In this document: in pieces, positions 24,236-34,466 of the stretch
Numbering within the stretch: position 1 is the stretch's first letter
Layout of the letters: each line of letters opens with the position of its first letter
Source: an uncultured Burkholderiales bacterium
GTDB taxonomy: Bacteria; Pseudomonadota; Gammaproteobacteria; Burkholderiales; Burkholderiaceae_C
Assembly (NCBI GenBank): GCA_903932865.1
Contig: CAIZHQ010000022.1
Coordinates: 1 to 46,169, forward strand
Direction of reading: 5' to 3'
DNA: 46,169 nucleotides
Notes under the pieces: model-generated
Seen by the model: only the letters and a program-made list of their open reading frames with translations
Told to the model about the DNA's origin: nothing
Databases searched by the model: none
Made by a program: the position numbers and the translations under genes

Positions 24236-26725
24236 TTAGACCGGTATCCAGAAGGAGAATCGACATCCTGTGACTTCGGCAGAATTGTAGAGGTTCTCAG
24301 AAGTGATCCTGCCCTGGTGGGATTCGATGATGCTGCGGCACAAATTCAGGCCAATGCCCATGCCTTCCACTTTGGTTGAGAAAAACGCTTCGTACACCCG
24401 CTCGGTGTCTTCCACGGGCAAGCCCTGCCCGGTGTCACTCACAGAGAACTCGACCACCGATTGCTGGCCGAGTTGTTTGGGCACGATGCGCAATTCAACC
24501 TGGCGCTGTCCTGCGGGCCGCTGGGCGGTGTCGATGGATTCGGCCGCGTTCTTCATCAGGTTGATCAGCACCTGCTCAATCAGGATCGGGTCCACCATCA
24601 GCTGGGGCAGCCGGGCGGCCACATGGTGGGTCAGGCGCACGTTGCGCCGGCGCATCTCGATCTCTGCCAGCTCCAGCGATTCGCTGACCATGGCCGACAC
24701 GTCGGACAGGGTGCGATTGGGCTCGCTGCGTTTCACAAAACTGCGGATCCGCAAAATGATTTGACCGGCTCTTTGGGCCTGACGGGCTGTTTTGTCCAGT
24801 GCCGCCAACAGGTCTTCCTCATTGACTTGTTGTGTCTTGATGCGTGAAATCATGCCGCTGCAGTAATTGCTGATGGCTGTGAGCGGCTGGTTCAGCTCAT
24901 GCGCAACGCTGGACGCCATCTCGCCCATGGTGATCAGGCGGCTGGCGGTCTGGGCACGTTCAGCTTGTTGTGCAGCCAATTCTTCGGCTTGGCGACGCGG
25001 TGTGATGTCGCTGGCGATCACCATTTGTGCCAGACGACCGTCGGCCCAGTTGATGTAGCGCGAGCGCACTTCCAGCCACTTGCCCAGATCGGGCAAAAAA
25101 ATCTCTGCGTTGCCAGCGGAGGCCACCATCAGGCTTTCGGTGGGCAATCCCGCCAGGTCATCGACATCTTCGGAAGATTGCTCGCCGCTGTAGGCACCCG
25201 CCTCTTGCACCAGACGCAAATGGCCTTCGGTGTTCTGTCCAAACCAAAGACGGTAGAGTTTGTTGGCAAACAGCAATTCATGGCTGCCCAGCGGGGCCAC
25301 CGAGACCGAGGCGTCTAGGGCTTCGAGCACGATGGTGAAGCGCTCGTGTGCGCTGGCCAGTTGCTCGCGAATCCGGTTGGGCTCGGTGATGTCGGTCATC
25401 GAAGTCATCCAGCCGGTTTGTTTGCCCGTGGCATCGATCAAGGGTGAAACGTACATGCGTGAATCAAACAACTGGCCGTTTTTGCGTTTGACGCGCACCT
25501 GAAAACCACCTGCTGAATGCTGGCCGCTGATTTCTTCCTCTAGCCGCTTCATGAGCAACTCGCGGTCCTGATCGGGCCAATAGGGAAAAGGCGCCACAGC
25601 ACCGACCAAGTCGGCCTCGCTCCAGCCCGTCATCTGGCAAAAGGCAGGGTTGACGTAAGTGATGCGGCCGCGCAAGTCCAGGGCACGCATGCCCGTGAGC
25701 ATCGAATTTTCCATGGCGCGGCGGAAATTGGTTTCGGCGACAAGGGCCTTTTGCGCCTGCAGTCGCCTGCGGGTGTGGCGCCAATTGCCGATCAGCATCC
25801 AGCCGGTCATCACGCTGAGCACGTTGACCAGCCAAAACAGACCACTGCCCACCAAGCCTTGGGATGTGCGCCACGCCTGCGCCCGCAGGACAAGGTCATT
25901 ACCCACTGGTGAGACGGGGACCTCGTAATCGTTGTTGCGCCTGTCGCTGCCCGGCAGCAACCACCACATGGCGATGCGTTCGGGAATGACCTGACCGGCC
26001 AATAGACGGCTGCTGCCGTCTTGCAGTGCCACCGCGTACTTGGCCAGCACCTCGGTGGGTATGCCGTAGCGCAGCAGACCTTCCATGCTGTACTCGGCCA
26101 AAATCACCCCGCTGAATCGTCCTTGGTCGCTGGTCAGGGGGCTGTGCAACTGGAGCACCGACATTTGGCTGTCGCGGTCTGCCTCGGCATCGAGTTGGCC
26201 ATAAATGGGCTGCATCAGGTCGCGAGCGAGACTGAAATGGCTTTCGGTTTCCCCAACTTTCAGTACCGAGCCCGCGCGCAGTTGCTGACTGGGTGAGATG
26301 CTGGAAATGCTCTGGTTGGCAACGATGCGGCGGCGGTCATCGATCCAGGTCAATGACAAAAATTCAGGGTATTGCTGCACCAGGGCCTCGGCGCGCGATA
26401 AAAACTGATCGGCGCGGATCTCCTTGTTGGACACATCCCGCGCGAGGCGCATGACTTGCTCTTGCCGCTCCAGCAAGCGCAGGCGCAGGCGCTGTTGGGC
26501 ATATTCCACGTCGCGCTTGATGGCTTCTTGTTCTCGCTCAATTTCTTCGACCCGCAAGTACCAAAACGCGCTGGCAATGGCTGCCAAAAAAAGCACCACC
26601 GCAGCCACTGGGGCCAGGTTGGCGAAACGGTCCTGCCGATTCGGTGACTGGCGTCGCCACCACGTCAACCACCAAGCCCATGGCCCGACCTTGGTCACCA
26701 CCGAAGCTGCTTTGTTCAATTCCAT
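24236..26725 (-). CDS. Membrane PAS-domain sensor histidine kinase (FixL-like architecture)
   Basis: An 829-residue kinase. TM1 lies at about 39-60 (LAPVAAVVLFLAAIASAFWY), followed by a coiled-coil and a periplasmic sensing region of about 240 residues. TM2 is near 300-322. Two PAS/PAC units follow (first with AMENSMLTGMRALDLRGRITYVNPAF, in part GRITYVNPAFCQMTGWSE). The HisKA box MGEMASSVAHELNQPLTAISN has His about 609. The ATPase domain has an N box LMKNAAESI, G boxes DTGQGLP and GMGIGLNLCRSIIESHQG. No haem-binding FixL histidine is evident, so the signal is not necessarily oxygen. It partners the regulator encoded next and is divergent from aceE. Confidence 0.94.
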   Translation of the reverse strand: MELNKAASVVTKVGPWAWWLTWWRRQSPNRQDRFANLAPVAAVVLFLAAIASAFWYLRVEEIEREQEAIKRDVEYAQQRLRLRLLERQEQVMRLARDVSNKEIRADQFLSRAEALVQQYPEFLSLTWIDDRRRIVANQSISSISPSQQLRAGSVLKVGETESHFSLARDLMQPIYGQLDAEADRDSQMSVLQLHSPLTSDQGRFSGVILAEYSMEGLLRYGIPTEVLAKYAVALQDGSSRLLAGQVIPERIAMWWLLPGSDRRNNDYEVPVSPVGNDLVLRAQAWRTSQGLVGSGLFWLVNVLSVMTGWMLIGNWRHTRRRLQAQKALVAETNFRRAMENSMLTGMRALDLRGRITYVNPAFCQMTGWSEADLVGAVAPFPYWPDQDRELLMKRLEEEISGQHSAGGFQVRVKRKNGQLFDSRMYVSPLIDATGKQTGWMTSMTDITEPNRIREQLASAHERFTIVLEALDASVSVAPLGSHELLFANKLYRLWFGQNTEGHLRLVQEAGAYSGEQSSEDVDDLAGLPTESLMVASAGNAEIFLPDLGKWLEVRSRYINWADGRLAQMVIASDITPRRQAEELAAQQAERAQTASRLITMGEMASSVAHELNQPLTAISNYCSGMISRIKTQQVNEEDLLAALDKTARQAQRAGQIILRIRSFVKRSEPNRTLSDVSAMVSESLELAEIEMRRRNVRLTHHVAARLPQLMVDPILIEQVLINLMKNAAESIDTAQRPAGQRQVELRIVPKQLGQQSVVEFSVSDTGQGLPVEDTERVYEAFFSTKVEGMGIGLNLCRSIIESHQGRITSENLYNSAEVTGCRFSFWIPV

Positions 26726-27002
26726 GGCCTGAGTTTAGAGGACAGGGCCATTGATCTGGCCCGGACATGGTGAAATGTCAGCGTAGCCTTTTGTGTTTGT
26801 CATCCATGCACGGGTTTTGTCGCTGTGAGAGCCCACCCTTGTGGATGTTGGCTTGCAGTGCGTGTGCCGCACCCTTGGCCTAGGGTTGGATTTCTACAAA
26901 AATTTCATAATGCAAAACATGAATGCACTATTTGAAATTTTTTTGGAATCGTGGGAAAATTCAGGCATTATTTAACCAAGACACCCATTTCAGGAGACAA
27001 GC
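26726..27002. promoter_or_regulatory. Divergent intergenic region between the kinase and pyruvate dehydrogenase operons
   Basis: The right half is AT-rich and contains a candidate aceE promoter: TTGGAA (26943-26948) and CATTAT (26966-26971) separated by 17 bp, followed by CAGGAGA 6 bp before the ATG. A kinase promoter should lie in the left part but was not resolved. No PdhR-like palindrome was recognised. Confidence 0.5.
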
Positions 27003-29699
27003 ATGACTGAGGCAACACCACAACAACCGGGCCGTGACCTGGACGTCGAGGAGACCCGTGAATGGATGGACGCCCTGTCCGCCGTGATCGAAAAAGCAGG
27101 ACCAGCGCGCGCCCACTTTTTGCTCGAAGAGCTGCTGGAGGAAGCACGCCAGCACAGCATTGATTTGCCTTTTTCGGCCACGACCGGTTACGTCAACACC
27201 ATTGAGCCGACCGAAGAAGCCCGTTGCCCCGGCAACATCGAGATCGAAGAGCGCCTGCGCGCCTACATGCGCTGGAACGCCATGGCCATGGTGGTCAAGG
27301 CCAACCGCCACAACCCCGCTGACGGTGGCGATTTGGGCGGCCACATTGGTTCGTTCGCCTCGCTGGCCCACATGTTCGGTGCCGGTTTCAACCATTTTTG
27401 GCACGCCGAAAACGAAAACCATGGCGGCGACTGCCTGTACATCCAGGGCCATGTGTCGCCCGGTGTGTACGCACGAGCCTATCTGGAAGGCCGCCTGACC
27501 GAAGAGCAGTTGCTCAACTTCCGCCAAGAAGTCGATGGCAAAGGCTTGTCGAGCTACCCGCATCCCAAACTCATGCCCGAGTTCTGGCAGTTCCCTACCG
27601 TGTCCATGGGCCTGGGCCCGTTGATGGCGATCTACCAAGCCCGTTTTTTGAAATACTTGCATGCCCGTGGCATTGCCAACACCGAAAACCGCAAGGTCTG
27701 GGTGTTCTGCGGTGACGGCGAGATGGACGAAGTCGAATCTTTGGGCGCCATTGGCTTGGCCGCGCGCGAAAACCTGGACAACCTGATTTTTGTCGTCAAC
27801 TGCAATTTGCAGCGCCTGGACGGCCCTGTGCGCGGCAACGGCAAGATCGTGCAAGAGCTGGAAGGCGAGTTCCGTGGCTCCGGCTGGAACGTCATCAAGC
27901 TGCTGTGGGGCAGCGAGTGGGACAGCCTGCTGGCCCGCGACAAAGACGGCGCGCTGCGCAAGCTGATGATGGAAACCTTGGACGGCGACTACCAAGCCTT
28001 CAAAGCCAATGATGGTGCCTATGTGCGCAAACATTTCTTTGGCCGCGACCCGCGCACGCTGGAAATGGTGGCGCACCTGTCGGACAACGACATCTGGAAC
28101 CTCAAGCGCGGTGGCCATGACCCCCAAAAGGTCTACGCCGCCTATCACCAGGCCGTGAACACCAAGGGCCAGCCCACCGTGCTGCTGATCAAGACCGTCA
28201 AAGGTTTTGGCATGGGCAAGGCGGGCGAGGGCAAGAACACGGTTCACCAGACCAAGAAACTCACGGACGACGACATCAAATACATGCGCGACCGCTTCAA
28301 CATCCCGATCCCCGACAGCGAGTTGGCAAATATCCCTTTTTACAAGCCTGCGGAAGACACGCCCGAGATGCGTTACCTGCACGAGCGTCGCCAGGCACTG
28401 GGGGGTTACTTGCCACACCGCCGCACCAAGGCTGAAGAAAACTTCACCGTGCCGTCTTTGGACACCTTCAAAGCCGTGATGGAGCCCACCGCTGAAGGCC
28501 GTGAAATCTCCACCACCCAAGCCTATGTGCGCTTCTTGACGCAACTGTTGCGCGACCAGGCCTTGGGCCCCCGCGTGGTGCCCATCTTGGTGGACGAAGC
28601 CCGTACCTTTGGTATGGAAGGCTTGTTCCGCCAAATCGGTATCTACAACCCCGCAGGCCAGCAGTACACCCCGGTCGACAAAGACCAGGTGATGTACTAC
28701 AAGGAAGACAAAGCCGGTCAGATCCTGCAAGAAGGTATCAACGAAGCGGGCGGGATGTCGAGCTGGATTGCCGCAGCCACCAGCTACTCCACCAGCAACC
28801 GCATCATGGTGCCGTTCTACGTGTACTACTCGATGTTCGGTTTCCAGCGCATTGGTGACTTGGCATGGGCGGCGGGCGATATGCAAGCTCGCGGTTTCTT
28901 GTTGGGCGGCACATCGGGCCGCACCACTTTGAACGGTGAAGGCCTGCAGCACGAAGACGGTCACAGCCACATCATGGCCAACACCATCCCCAACTGCGTG
29001 TCTTATGACCCCACCTTCGCGCACGAAGTCGGTGTCATCCTGCACCACGGCTTGAAGCGCATGGTCGAGAAGCAAGACAACGTCTTCTATTACCTGACCC
29101 TGCTCAACGAAAACTACCCGATGCCTGGCCTCACCGTCGGCACCGAAGAGCAAATCATCAAAGGCATGTATTTGTGCAAGCCCGGCGCCGCTGGAGAAAA
29201 GCGCGTGCAACTGCTGGGCTCGGGCACCATCCTGCGCGAATCGATTGCCGCGCAAACCCTGCTGGCCACCGACTGGGGCATCCAGGCCGATGTGTGGAGC
29301 TGCCCAAGTTTCAACGAATTGACCCGCGATGGCCAAGACGCCGAGCGCCACAACATGCTGCACCCCTTGGAAACACCGCGTGTGTCGTTTGTGGGTCAAC
29401 AGCTTGCACAGCACAGCGGCCCCGTGGTCGCATCGACCGACTACATGAAGGCTTATGCCGAGCAGATTCGTCCGTTCATTCCGAAAGACCGCACCTACAA
29501 GGTGCTGGGCACCGACGGTTTTGGCCGCTCCGATTTCCGCAGCAAACTGCGCGAGCACTTCGAGGTTAACCGCCACTACATCGTGGTGGCGGCCCTCAAA
29601 GCGCTGAGCGAGGAGGGCAAAGTGCCCGTCGCTCAGGTGGCAGAAGCCATCCAGAATTACGGTATCAAAACCGACAAGATCAACCCGCTGTACGCATAA
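27003..29699 (+). CDS. aceE: Pyruvate dehydrogenase E1 component (homodimeric type)
   Basis: An 898-residue thiamine-diphosphate enzyme that decarboxylates pyruvate and acetylates the lipoyl groups of E2. The length fits homodimeric E1. Visible motifs include GGHIGSFASLAHMF...NHFWHA, the ThDP-binding GDGEMDEVES...NLIFVVNCNLQRLDGPVRGNGKI in pieces (GDGEMDE and VNCNLQRLDGPVRGN), GFGMGKAGEG, and the active-site loop LGGTSGRTTLNGEGLQHEDGHS (here GRTTLNGEGLQHEDG). ATG 27003 has a CAGGAGA ribosome-binding site. First gene of the operon with aceF and lpdA. Confidence 0.97.
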   Translation: MTEATPQQPGRDLDVEETREWMDALSAVIEKAGPARAHFLLEELLEEARQHSIDLPFSATTGYVNTIEPTEEARCPGNIEIEERLRAYMRWNAMAMVVKANRHNPADGGDLGGHIGSFASLAHMFGAGFNHFWHAENENHGGDCLYIQGHVSPGVYARAYLEGRLTEEQLLNFRQEVDGKGLSSYPHPKLMPEFWQFPTVSMGLGPLMAIYQARFLKYLHARGIANTENRKVWVFCGDGEMDEVESLGAIGLAARENLDNLIFVVNCNLQRLDGPVRGNGKIVQELEGEFRGSGWNVIKLLWGSEWDSLLARDKDGALRKLMMETLDGDYQAFKANDGAYVRKHFFGRDPRTLEMVAHLSDNDIWNLKRGGHDPQKVYAAYHQAVNTKGQPTVLLIKTVKGFGMGKAGEGKNTVHQTKKLTDDDIKYMRDRFNIPIPDSELANIPFYKPAEDTPEMRYLHERRQALGGYLPHRRTKAEENFTVPSLDTFKAVMEPTAEGREISTTQAYVRFLTQLLRDQALGPRVVPILVDEARTFGMEGLFRQIGIYNPAGQQYTPVDKDQVMYYKEDKAGQILQEGINEAGGMSSWIAAATSYSTSNRIMVPFYVYYSMFGFQRIGDLAWAAGDMQARGFLLGGTSGRTTLNGEGLQHEDGHSHIMANTIPNCVSYDPTFAHEVGVILHHGLKRMVEKQDNVFYYLTLLNENYPMPGLTVGTEEQIIKGMYLCKPGAAGEKRVQLLGSGTILRESIAAQTLLATDWGIQADVWSCPSFNELTRDGQDAERHNMLHPLETPRVSFVGQQLAQHSGPVVASTDYMKAYAEQIRPFIPKDRTYKVLGTDGFGRSDFRSKLREHFEVNRHYIVVAALKALSEEGKVPVAQVAEAIQNYGIKTDKINPLYA

Positions 29700-29714
29700 A
29701 TCCGGGAGACACAC

Positions 29715-31370
29715 ATGGCATTGGTAGAAGTTCAAGTCCCGGACATCGGGGATTTCGATGAAGTGACTGTCATTGAGTTGATGGTCAAAGTGGGCGACAC
29801 TGTGAAAACCGAGCAATCGCTGATCACCGTGGAGTCCGACAAAGCCTCGATGGAAATCCCGTCGAGCACGGCCGGCGTCGTCAAAGAAATGCGCGTCGCG
29901 CTCGGCGATAAGGTCAAGCAAGGCTCCATCGTGCTGGTGGTCGAAGCCGCTGGTGTGGCTGCAGCTTCGGCAGCTCCAACGGCCGCCGCCGCACCCGGTG
30001 CAGCGCCTGCGCCCGTGGCGACTGTCACTCCTGTTGTCGCTTCAGCTGCATCCGGCCCCGTGCAAGTCCATGTGCCGGACATTGGTGATTTCAAAGACGT
30101 GGTTGTCATCGAAGTCATGGTCAAGCCCGGCGACACCATCAAGGTTGAGCAATCGCTGGTCACCGTCGAGTCCGACAAAGCCTCGATGGAGATTCCCTCC
30201 TCACATGCGGGCGTGCTCAAACAGCTCAACGTCAAGGTGGGCGACACGGTCAACATCGGTGACTTGCTGGCCATTTTGGAAGGGGCAGTTTCTGTCGCTG
30301 CTGCACCTGTCGCTGCGGCCACTGCTGCGCTTGTGCCCGCTGTACCTGCCGCCGTGGCCGCGCCGACGGCGCTTGCCTCCGCCGTGGTTACCGTCACCGC
30401 ACCGGCGCACGTACCTGGCGCGCCCACTTTGGGCTTGCCGCATGCGTCTCCCTCGGTGCGCAAGTTCGCCCGAGAGTTGGGCGTACCGCTGGAAGAAGTC
30501 AAAGGCTCCGGCCTCAAAGGCCGCATCACCGAAGCCGATGTGCAGGGCTTCACCAAAGCCGTCATGTTGGGCGCGACCCAAACCAAAGCCCAAGCCGCCA
30601 AAGCCCCTGCCGGCGGTTCGGGCGGTGACGGTGCAGGCTTGGGCTTGATCCCCTGGCCCAAGGTCGACTTCGCCAAGTTCGGTCCCATCGAGCGCAAAGA
30701 AATGGGCCGCATCAAGAAGATCAGCGGTGCCAACCTGCTGCGCAACGCCGTGATGATTCCGGCCGTCACCAACCATGACGATGCCGACATCACCGACCTC
30801 GAAGCCTTCCGTGTCTCCACCAACAAAGAGAACGAGAAGTCAGGTGTCAAGGTGACCATGCTGGCGTTCTTAATCAAGGCCGGCGTGGCCGCGCTCAAGA
30901 AGTACCCCGAGTTCAACAGTTCTCTCGACGGCGATACGCTGGTCTACAAAAACTACTGGCACATCGGCTTTGCCGCCGACACGCCCAATGGCTTGATGGT
31001 GCCGGTGATCCGCGATTGCGACAAAAAGGGCGTGCTGCAAATCAGCCAAGAAATGTCGGAGATGGCCAAGAAAGCCCGTGACGGCAAATTGGGCCCGGCC
31101 GACATGTCGGGCGCGACCTTCACCATCTCCAGCCTGGGCGGCATTGGCGGCAAGTACTTCACGCCCATCATCAATGCGCCCGAAGTGGCCATCCTCGGTG
31201 TGTGCAAGAGCAGCATGGAGCCGGTGTGGGACGGCAAGCAGTTTGTACCGCGCCTGATGTTGCCTCTATCTTTGACATGGGATCACCGCGTCATCGACGG
31301 CGCTGCAGCGGCACGCTTCAACGCCTTCCTCGGTCAAATCCTCAGCGATTTCCGTCGGGTATTGCTCTAA
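29715..31370 (+). CDS. aceF: Dihydrolipoyllysine acetyltransferase, E2 of pyruvate dehydrogenase
   Basis: A 551-residue E2 with two lipoyl domains (about 2-76 and 114-188); the lipoylated lysines lie in [12 protein letters not shown] at about residues 43 and 155. Ala/Pro/Val-rich linkers join them to a peripheral subunit-binding domain (SPSVRKFARELGVPLEEVKGSGLKG, in part ARELGVPLEEVKGSG, about 243-275). The C-terminal catalytic domain carries the HRVIDGAAAARF motif with the active-site His and Asp. It starts 15 bp after aceE and forms the core of the complex. Confidence 0.97.
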   Translation: MALVEVQVPDIGDFDEVTVIELMVKVGDTVKTEQSLITVESDKASMEIPSSTAGVVKEMRVALGDKVKQGSIVLVVEAAGVAAASAAPTAAAAPGAAPAPVATVTPVVASAASGPVQVHVPDIGDFKDVVVIEVMVKPGDTIKVEQSLVTVESDKASMEIPSSHAGVLKQLNVKVGDTVNIGDLLAILEGAVSVAAAPVAAATAALVPAVPAAVAAPTALASAVVTVTAPAHVPGAPTLGLPHASPSVRKFARELGVPLEEVKGSGLKGRITEADVQGFTKAVMLGATQTKAQAAKAPAGGSGGDGAGLGLIPWPKVDFAKFGPIERKEMGRIKKISGANLLRNAVMIPAVTNHDDADITDLEAFRVSTNKENEKSGVKVTMLAFLIKAGVAALKKYPEFNSSLDGDTLVYKNYWHIGFAADTPNGLMVPVIRDCDKKGVLQISQEMSEMAKKARDGKLGPADMSGATFTISSLGGIGGKYFTPIINAPEVAILGVCKSSMEPVWDGKQFVPRLMLPLSLTWDHRVIDGAAAARFNAFLGQILSDFRRVLL

Positions 31371-31427
31371 ACCCTGGGGGCGGGCCTCAGCGCAACGTGA
31401 TCCGGCCCCCCACCTCTTGAGAAGAAC

Positions 31428-33263
31428 ATGGCACTCATCAATATTCAAGTTCCAGACATCGGTGACTTCTACGAAGTGGCGGTGATCGAGTTGCTGGTCA
31501 AACCCGGCGACACCGTCAAGTCGGAGCAGTCCCTCATCACGGTGGAGTCCGACAAGGCCTCGATGGAAATTCCATCCTCCCATGCCGGTGTTGTTAAAGA
31601 GCTGCTCGTGCAGCTGGGCGACAAGGTCAAACAAGGCTCGGTAGTCTTGGTGCTCGAAGGCGAGGGCGCTGTTGCGCCTGCGGCTTCAGTGCCTGCGGCA
31701 CCGGTGACCACAGCGACAGCAGTCGCAGCGCCTGCTGCTGTGGCTGCGTCATCTGTGCCTGTTCCTGTAGCCGCCAGTTTTTCGGGCTCGGCCGACATCG
31801 AGTGCGACGTGCTGGTGCTGGGCTCTGGCCCCGGCGGTTACAGCGCCGCTTTCCGAGCTGCTGACCTGGGCCTGAAAGTGGTCATGGTCGAACGCTACGC
31901 CGACCTGGGCGGTGTGTGCCTGAACGTGGGTTGCATTCCTTCCAAAGCCTTGCTGCATGTGGCGGCGGTGATGGACGAGGTCAGCCACATGGCCGACTTG
32001 GGCGTGAGCTTTGGTGAACCCCAACTGAACATCGACAAGCTGCGCGCCCACAAAGAAAAAGTGGTCGGCAAGCTGGTGGGCGGCGTGGGCAGCATGGCCA
32101 AAATGCGCAAAGTCACTGTTCTGCGCGGCTACGGCAGCTTTGTCGGCAGCCACCATTTGCAAGTGGAAGAAACCACCGGTACGGCGCAAGAAAAAACCGG
32201 TGCCAAAAAAGTGGTGGCCTTTAAAAACGCCATCATCGCCGCCGGTAGCCAAGCGGTGCGACTGCCCTTCATGCCCAATGACCCGCGCGTGGTGGACTCC
32301 ACCGGGGCGCTGCTGCTCAAAGAAGTGCCCAAAAAAATGCTGATCGTGGGCGGCGGCATCATCGGCCTGGAAATGGGCACGGTCTACAGCACCCTGGGCG
32401 CACGCCTGGATGTGGTGGAAATGATGGACGGCCTGATGCAAGGCGCAGACCGCGACCTGGTCAAAGTCTGGCAAAAGATGAACGCGCCGCGCTTTGACAA
32501 CATCTGGCTCAAAACCAAAACCGTGGGTGCGCAAGCCACGCCCGAAGGCATCAAGGTCCAGTTTGAAGGTCTGGACGGCACCAAGAGCGAAGGCACTTAC
32601 GACCTGGTGCTGCAGGCCGTGGGCCGCACACCCAACGGCAAGAAGATTGCCGCCGACAAAGCCGGTGTGGCGGTGACGGACCGGGGCTTCATCAACGTCG
32701 ACATCCAGATGCGCACCAACGTGCCCCACATCTTTGCCATCGGCGACATCGTGGGCCAGCCCATGCTGGCGCACAAGGCGGTGCACGAAGCCCACGTGGC
32801 CGCCGAAGTGATTGCCGGTGAATTGCAAGGCAACAAAGAACTGGCCGCCAGCGCCTTCAATGCCCGCGTCATCCCCAGCGTGGCCTACACCGACCCTGAA
32901 GTGGCCTGGGTCGGCCTGACCGAAGACCAGGCCAAGGCGCAAGGCATCAAGATCAAAAAAGGCCTGTTCCCCTGGGCGGCTTCAGGCCGCGCCACAGCCA
33001 ACGGGCGCACCGAAGGCTTCACCAAACTCTTGTTTGATGACAGCCCCGAAGCCCACGGCCACGGCAAAATCCTGGGCGGCGGCATCGTCGGCCCCAACGC
33101 CGGCGACATGCTGGGCGAGATCGCACTGGCCATCGAGATGGGCGCGGACGCGGTGGACATCGGCAAAACGATTCACCCGCATCCCACGTTGGGCGAGAGC
33201 ATTGGCTTGGCGGCTGAAGTGGCGCATGGGAGTTGCACGGATTTGCCGCCTGTGAAGAAGTAA
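31428..33263 (+). CDS. lpdA: Dihydrolipoyl dehydrogenase with N-terminal lipoyl domain, E3
   Basis: A 611-residue FAD flavoprotein that reoxidises E2 lipoyl groups with NAD. Residues 1-75 are an extra lipoyl domain (Lys about 43 in ESDKASME), as found in E3 of several beta-proteobacteria; an Ala-rich linker follows. The flavoprotein part has [18 protein letters not shown], the redox disulfide in [13 protein letters not shown] (Cys about 164 and 169), the NAD motif [11 protein letters not shown], and the interface end [14 protein letters not shown] with the catalytic His-Glu neighbourhood. The third gene of the operon. A decayed copy of its 3' part lies at 45411-45606. Confidence 0.97.
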   Translation: MALINIQVPDIGDFYEVAVIELLVKPGDTVKSEQSLITVESDKASMEIPSSHAGVVKELLVQLGDKVKQGSVVLVLEGEGAVAPAASVPAAPVTTATAVAAPAAVAASSVPVPVAASFSGSADIECDVLVLGSGPGGYSAAFRAADLGLKVVMVERYADLGGVCLNVGCIPSKALLHVAAVMDEVSHMADLGVSFGEPQLNIDKLRAHKEKVVGKLVGGVGSMAKMRKVTVLRGYGSFVGSHHLQVEETTGTAQEKTGAKKVVAFKNAIIAAGSQAVRLPFMPNDPRVVDSTGALLLKEVPKKMLIVGGGIIGLEMGTVYSTLGARLDVVEMMDGLMQGADRDLVKVWQKMNAPRFDNIWLKTKTVGAQATPEGIKVQFEGLDGTKSEGTYDLVLQAVGRTPNGKKIAADKAGVAVTDRGFINVDIQMRTNVPHIFAIGDIVGQPMLAHKAVHEAHVAAEVIAGELQGNKELAASAFNARVIPSVAYTDPEVAWVGLTEDQAKAQGIKIKKGLFPWAASGRATANGRTEGFTKLLFDDSPEAHGHGKILGGGIVGPNAGDMLGEIALAIEMGADAVDIGKTIHPHPTLGESIGLAAEVAHGSCTDLPPVKK

Positions 33264-33282
33264 ACGCTTCAAGCAACAAACC

Positions 33283-33316
33283 AAAAAGTCCGGACTGGGA
33301 ACCGTACGGGCTTTTT
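33283..33316 (+). terminator. Rho-independent terminator of the aceE-aceF-lpdA operon
   Basis: AAAAAGTCCG can pair with CGGGCTTTTT (one G-T pair) around a 14-base loop, 20 bp after the lpdA stop; the stem ends in the T run needed for release. Confidence 0.7.
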
Positions 33317-33330
33317 GTATTCTGTAAGTT

Positions 33331-33780
33331 TCAACTCTGCAGCCACAAATCCATTGGCATGCCGCCGTGCCAATGATCAGCGGCTGTGCCTGAGGAAACT
33401 GCTGCACAAACGCGGTTAGGCCCGACACATTGCACATGTTGTGGCCGCTTTTCACTTCCAGTGCGTGCAGCGTTTGGCCGTCGCGCAGCACGTAGTCCAC
33501 TTCTTTTTGCCTGTTGTTCCAGTAGTGACTGAGGGGGTGGCGGCTGCTGTGCGTCAGATGGCGGGCCAGCAGCTCCGTGCCCACGGCACTTTCGGCCAGG
33601 CGGCCCCATACATTGGGGCGCGCCTGCGCCGCTTGCAGGCCCACTCCTTGCGCGACCCAGTGGCGACCCATCAGGGCGTTGCTGAACACTTGCAGCTTGG
33701 GGCTGGATGCCTGCTTGGGCCGCGAGCGCTCGGGCCACTTGCCATTGGGTGCCCAGCCAGACTTGGCCTTGCAGACCGGG
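33331..33780 (-). pseudogene. C-terminal fragment of a DUF4143-type AAA ATPase
   Basis: The minus strand reads SSPKLQVFSNALM, GRLAESAVGTELLARHL, YWNNRQKEVDYVL, LEVKSG and QAQPLIIGT. This is the nuclease-like DUF4143 part of a common mobile family of AAA+ ATPases. The ATPase half is missing: the frame loses similarity at about 33780, where IS91-derived sequence begins on the other strand. Near the 3' end a frameshift separates IIGT from the natural ending GGMPMDLWLQS. The gene is dead. Confidence 0.75.
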
Positions 33781-34298
33781 GCCATCGGCACCGCTATTTG
33801 GGTGTGCTCGCACCCAACTCACCGCTCTGGGCTGCAGTGACGGCGATCGCCTGCGCCCCGACGCCACGGGCAACTGCACAGCCCCAGTCATCCGCCCAGC
33901 CAGCTGCCACTGGCGAAAGCGCCGACGAGACAAGGGGCCCCGTGCCGATGGGCCATGCAATTGCTCCCGCACCCGAGCCGGTGCCGCCCAAGCGAGCGGC
34001 CCACTACCTGTGGGCGGTGCTGATTGCCCGCATCTACGAGGTGTTCCCGCTTTTGAGCACACTGTGCGGTGGGCACAGGCGCATCATCGCCTTTATCACG
34101 CACAGTGCCGATATCCGCCACATCCTGGAGCACAACGGTGTCGCTTCCGAGCCTCCGCAAATTTCCCCAGCTCGCGGGCCGCCGTTATGGGAGCGCTGTG
34201 ATGCGCTGGCAGGTGAAGGCAGTCAGATCGGGTCGGATTGGGATCTGGCGGCGCAACCGACACCGGACTATGAGGTCGATCAGCGCGTCAGTTGGTGA
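33781..34298 (+). pseudogene. IS91-family transposase C-terminal fragment
   Basis: The plus strand reads RHRYLGVLAPNSPLWAAVTA, a Pro/Ala-rich linker, AHYLWAVLIARIYEVFPLL, CGGHRRIIAFIT, ISPARGPPLWE and finally DYEVDQRVSW before the stop. This is the standard C-terminal half of IS91-like transposases. The N-terminal and catalytic Tyr parts are absent. It abuts the DUF4143 fragment, marking the junction of an insertion or rearrangement. It covers the part of the transposase not present at 13410-13886. Confidence 0.78.
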
Positions 34299-34466
34299 CC
34301 AAAACGGCACATCCCATGGGCTGCGGTGGGGGGCTGCGCGCGCGGCGACTGTACAGCCCACTCGCTTGGGGCATCCTCGCTTTTTGGATGCTGTGGGCGC
34401 TCAAACTGCTGATTGCAACGAGGTCAGATCGCCCAAAAAACCCTGCCATACTTGGCCTCATGAGGT

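Noticed and set aside
26961..29921. A 986-codon open frame on the minus strand opposite aceE
   Set aside because: It is the antisense shadow of aceE: His/Val-rich, without domains, and it also covers the E2 start and promoter.
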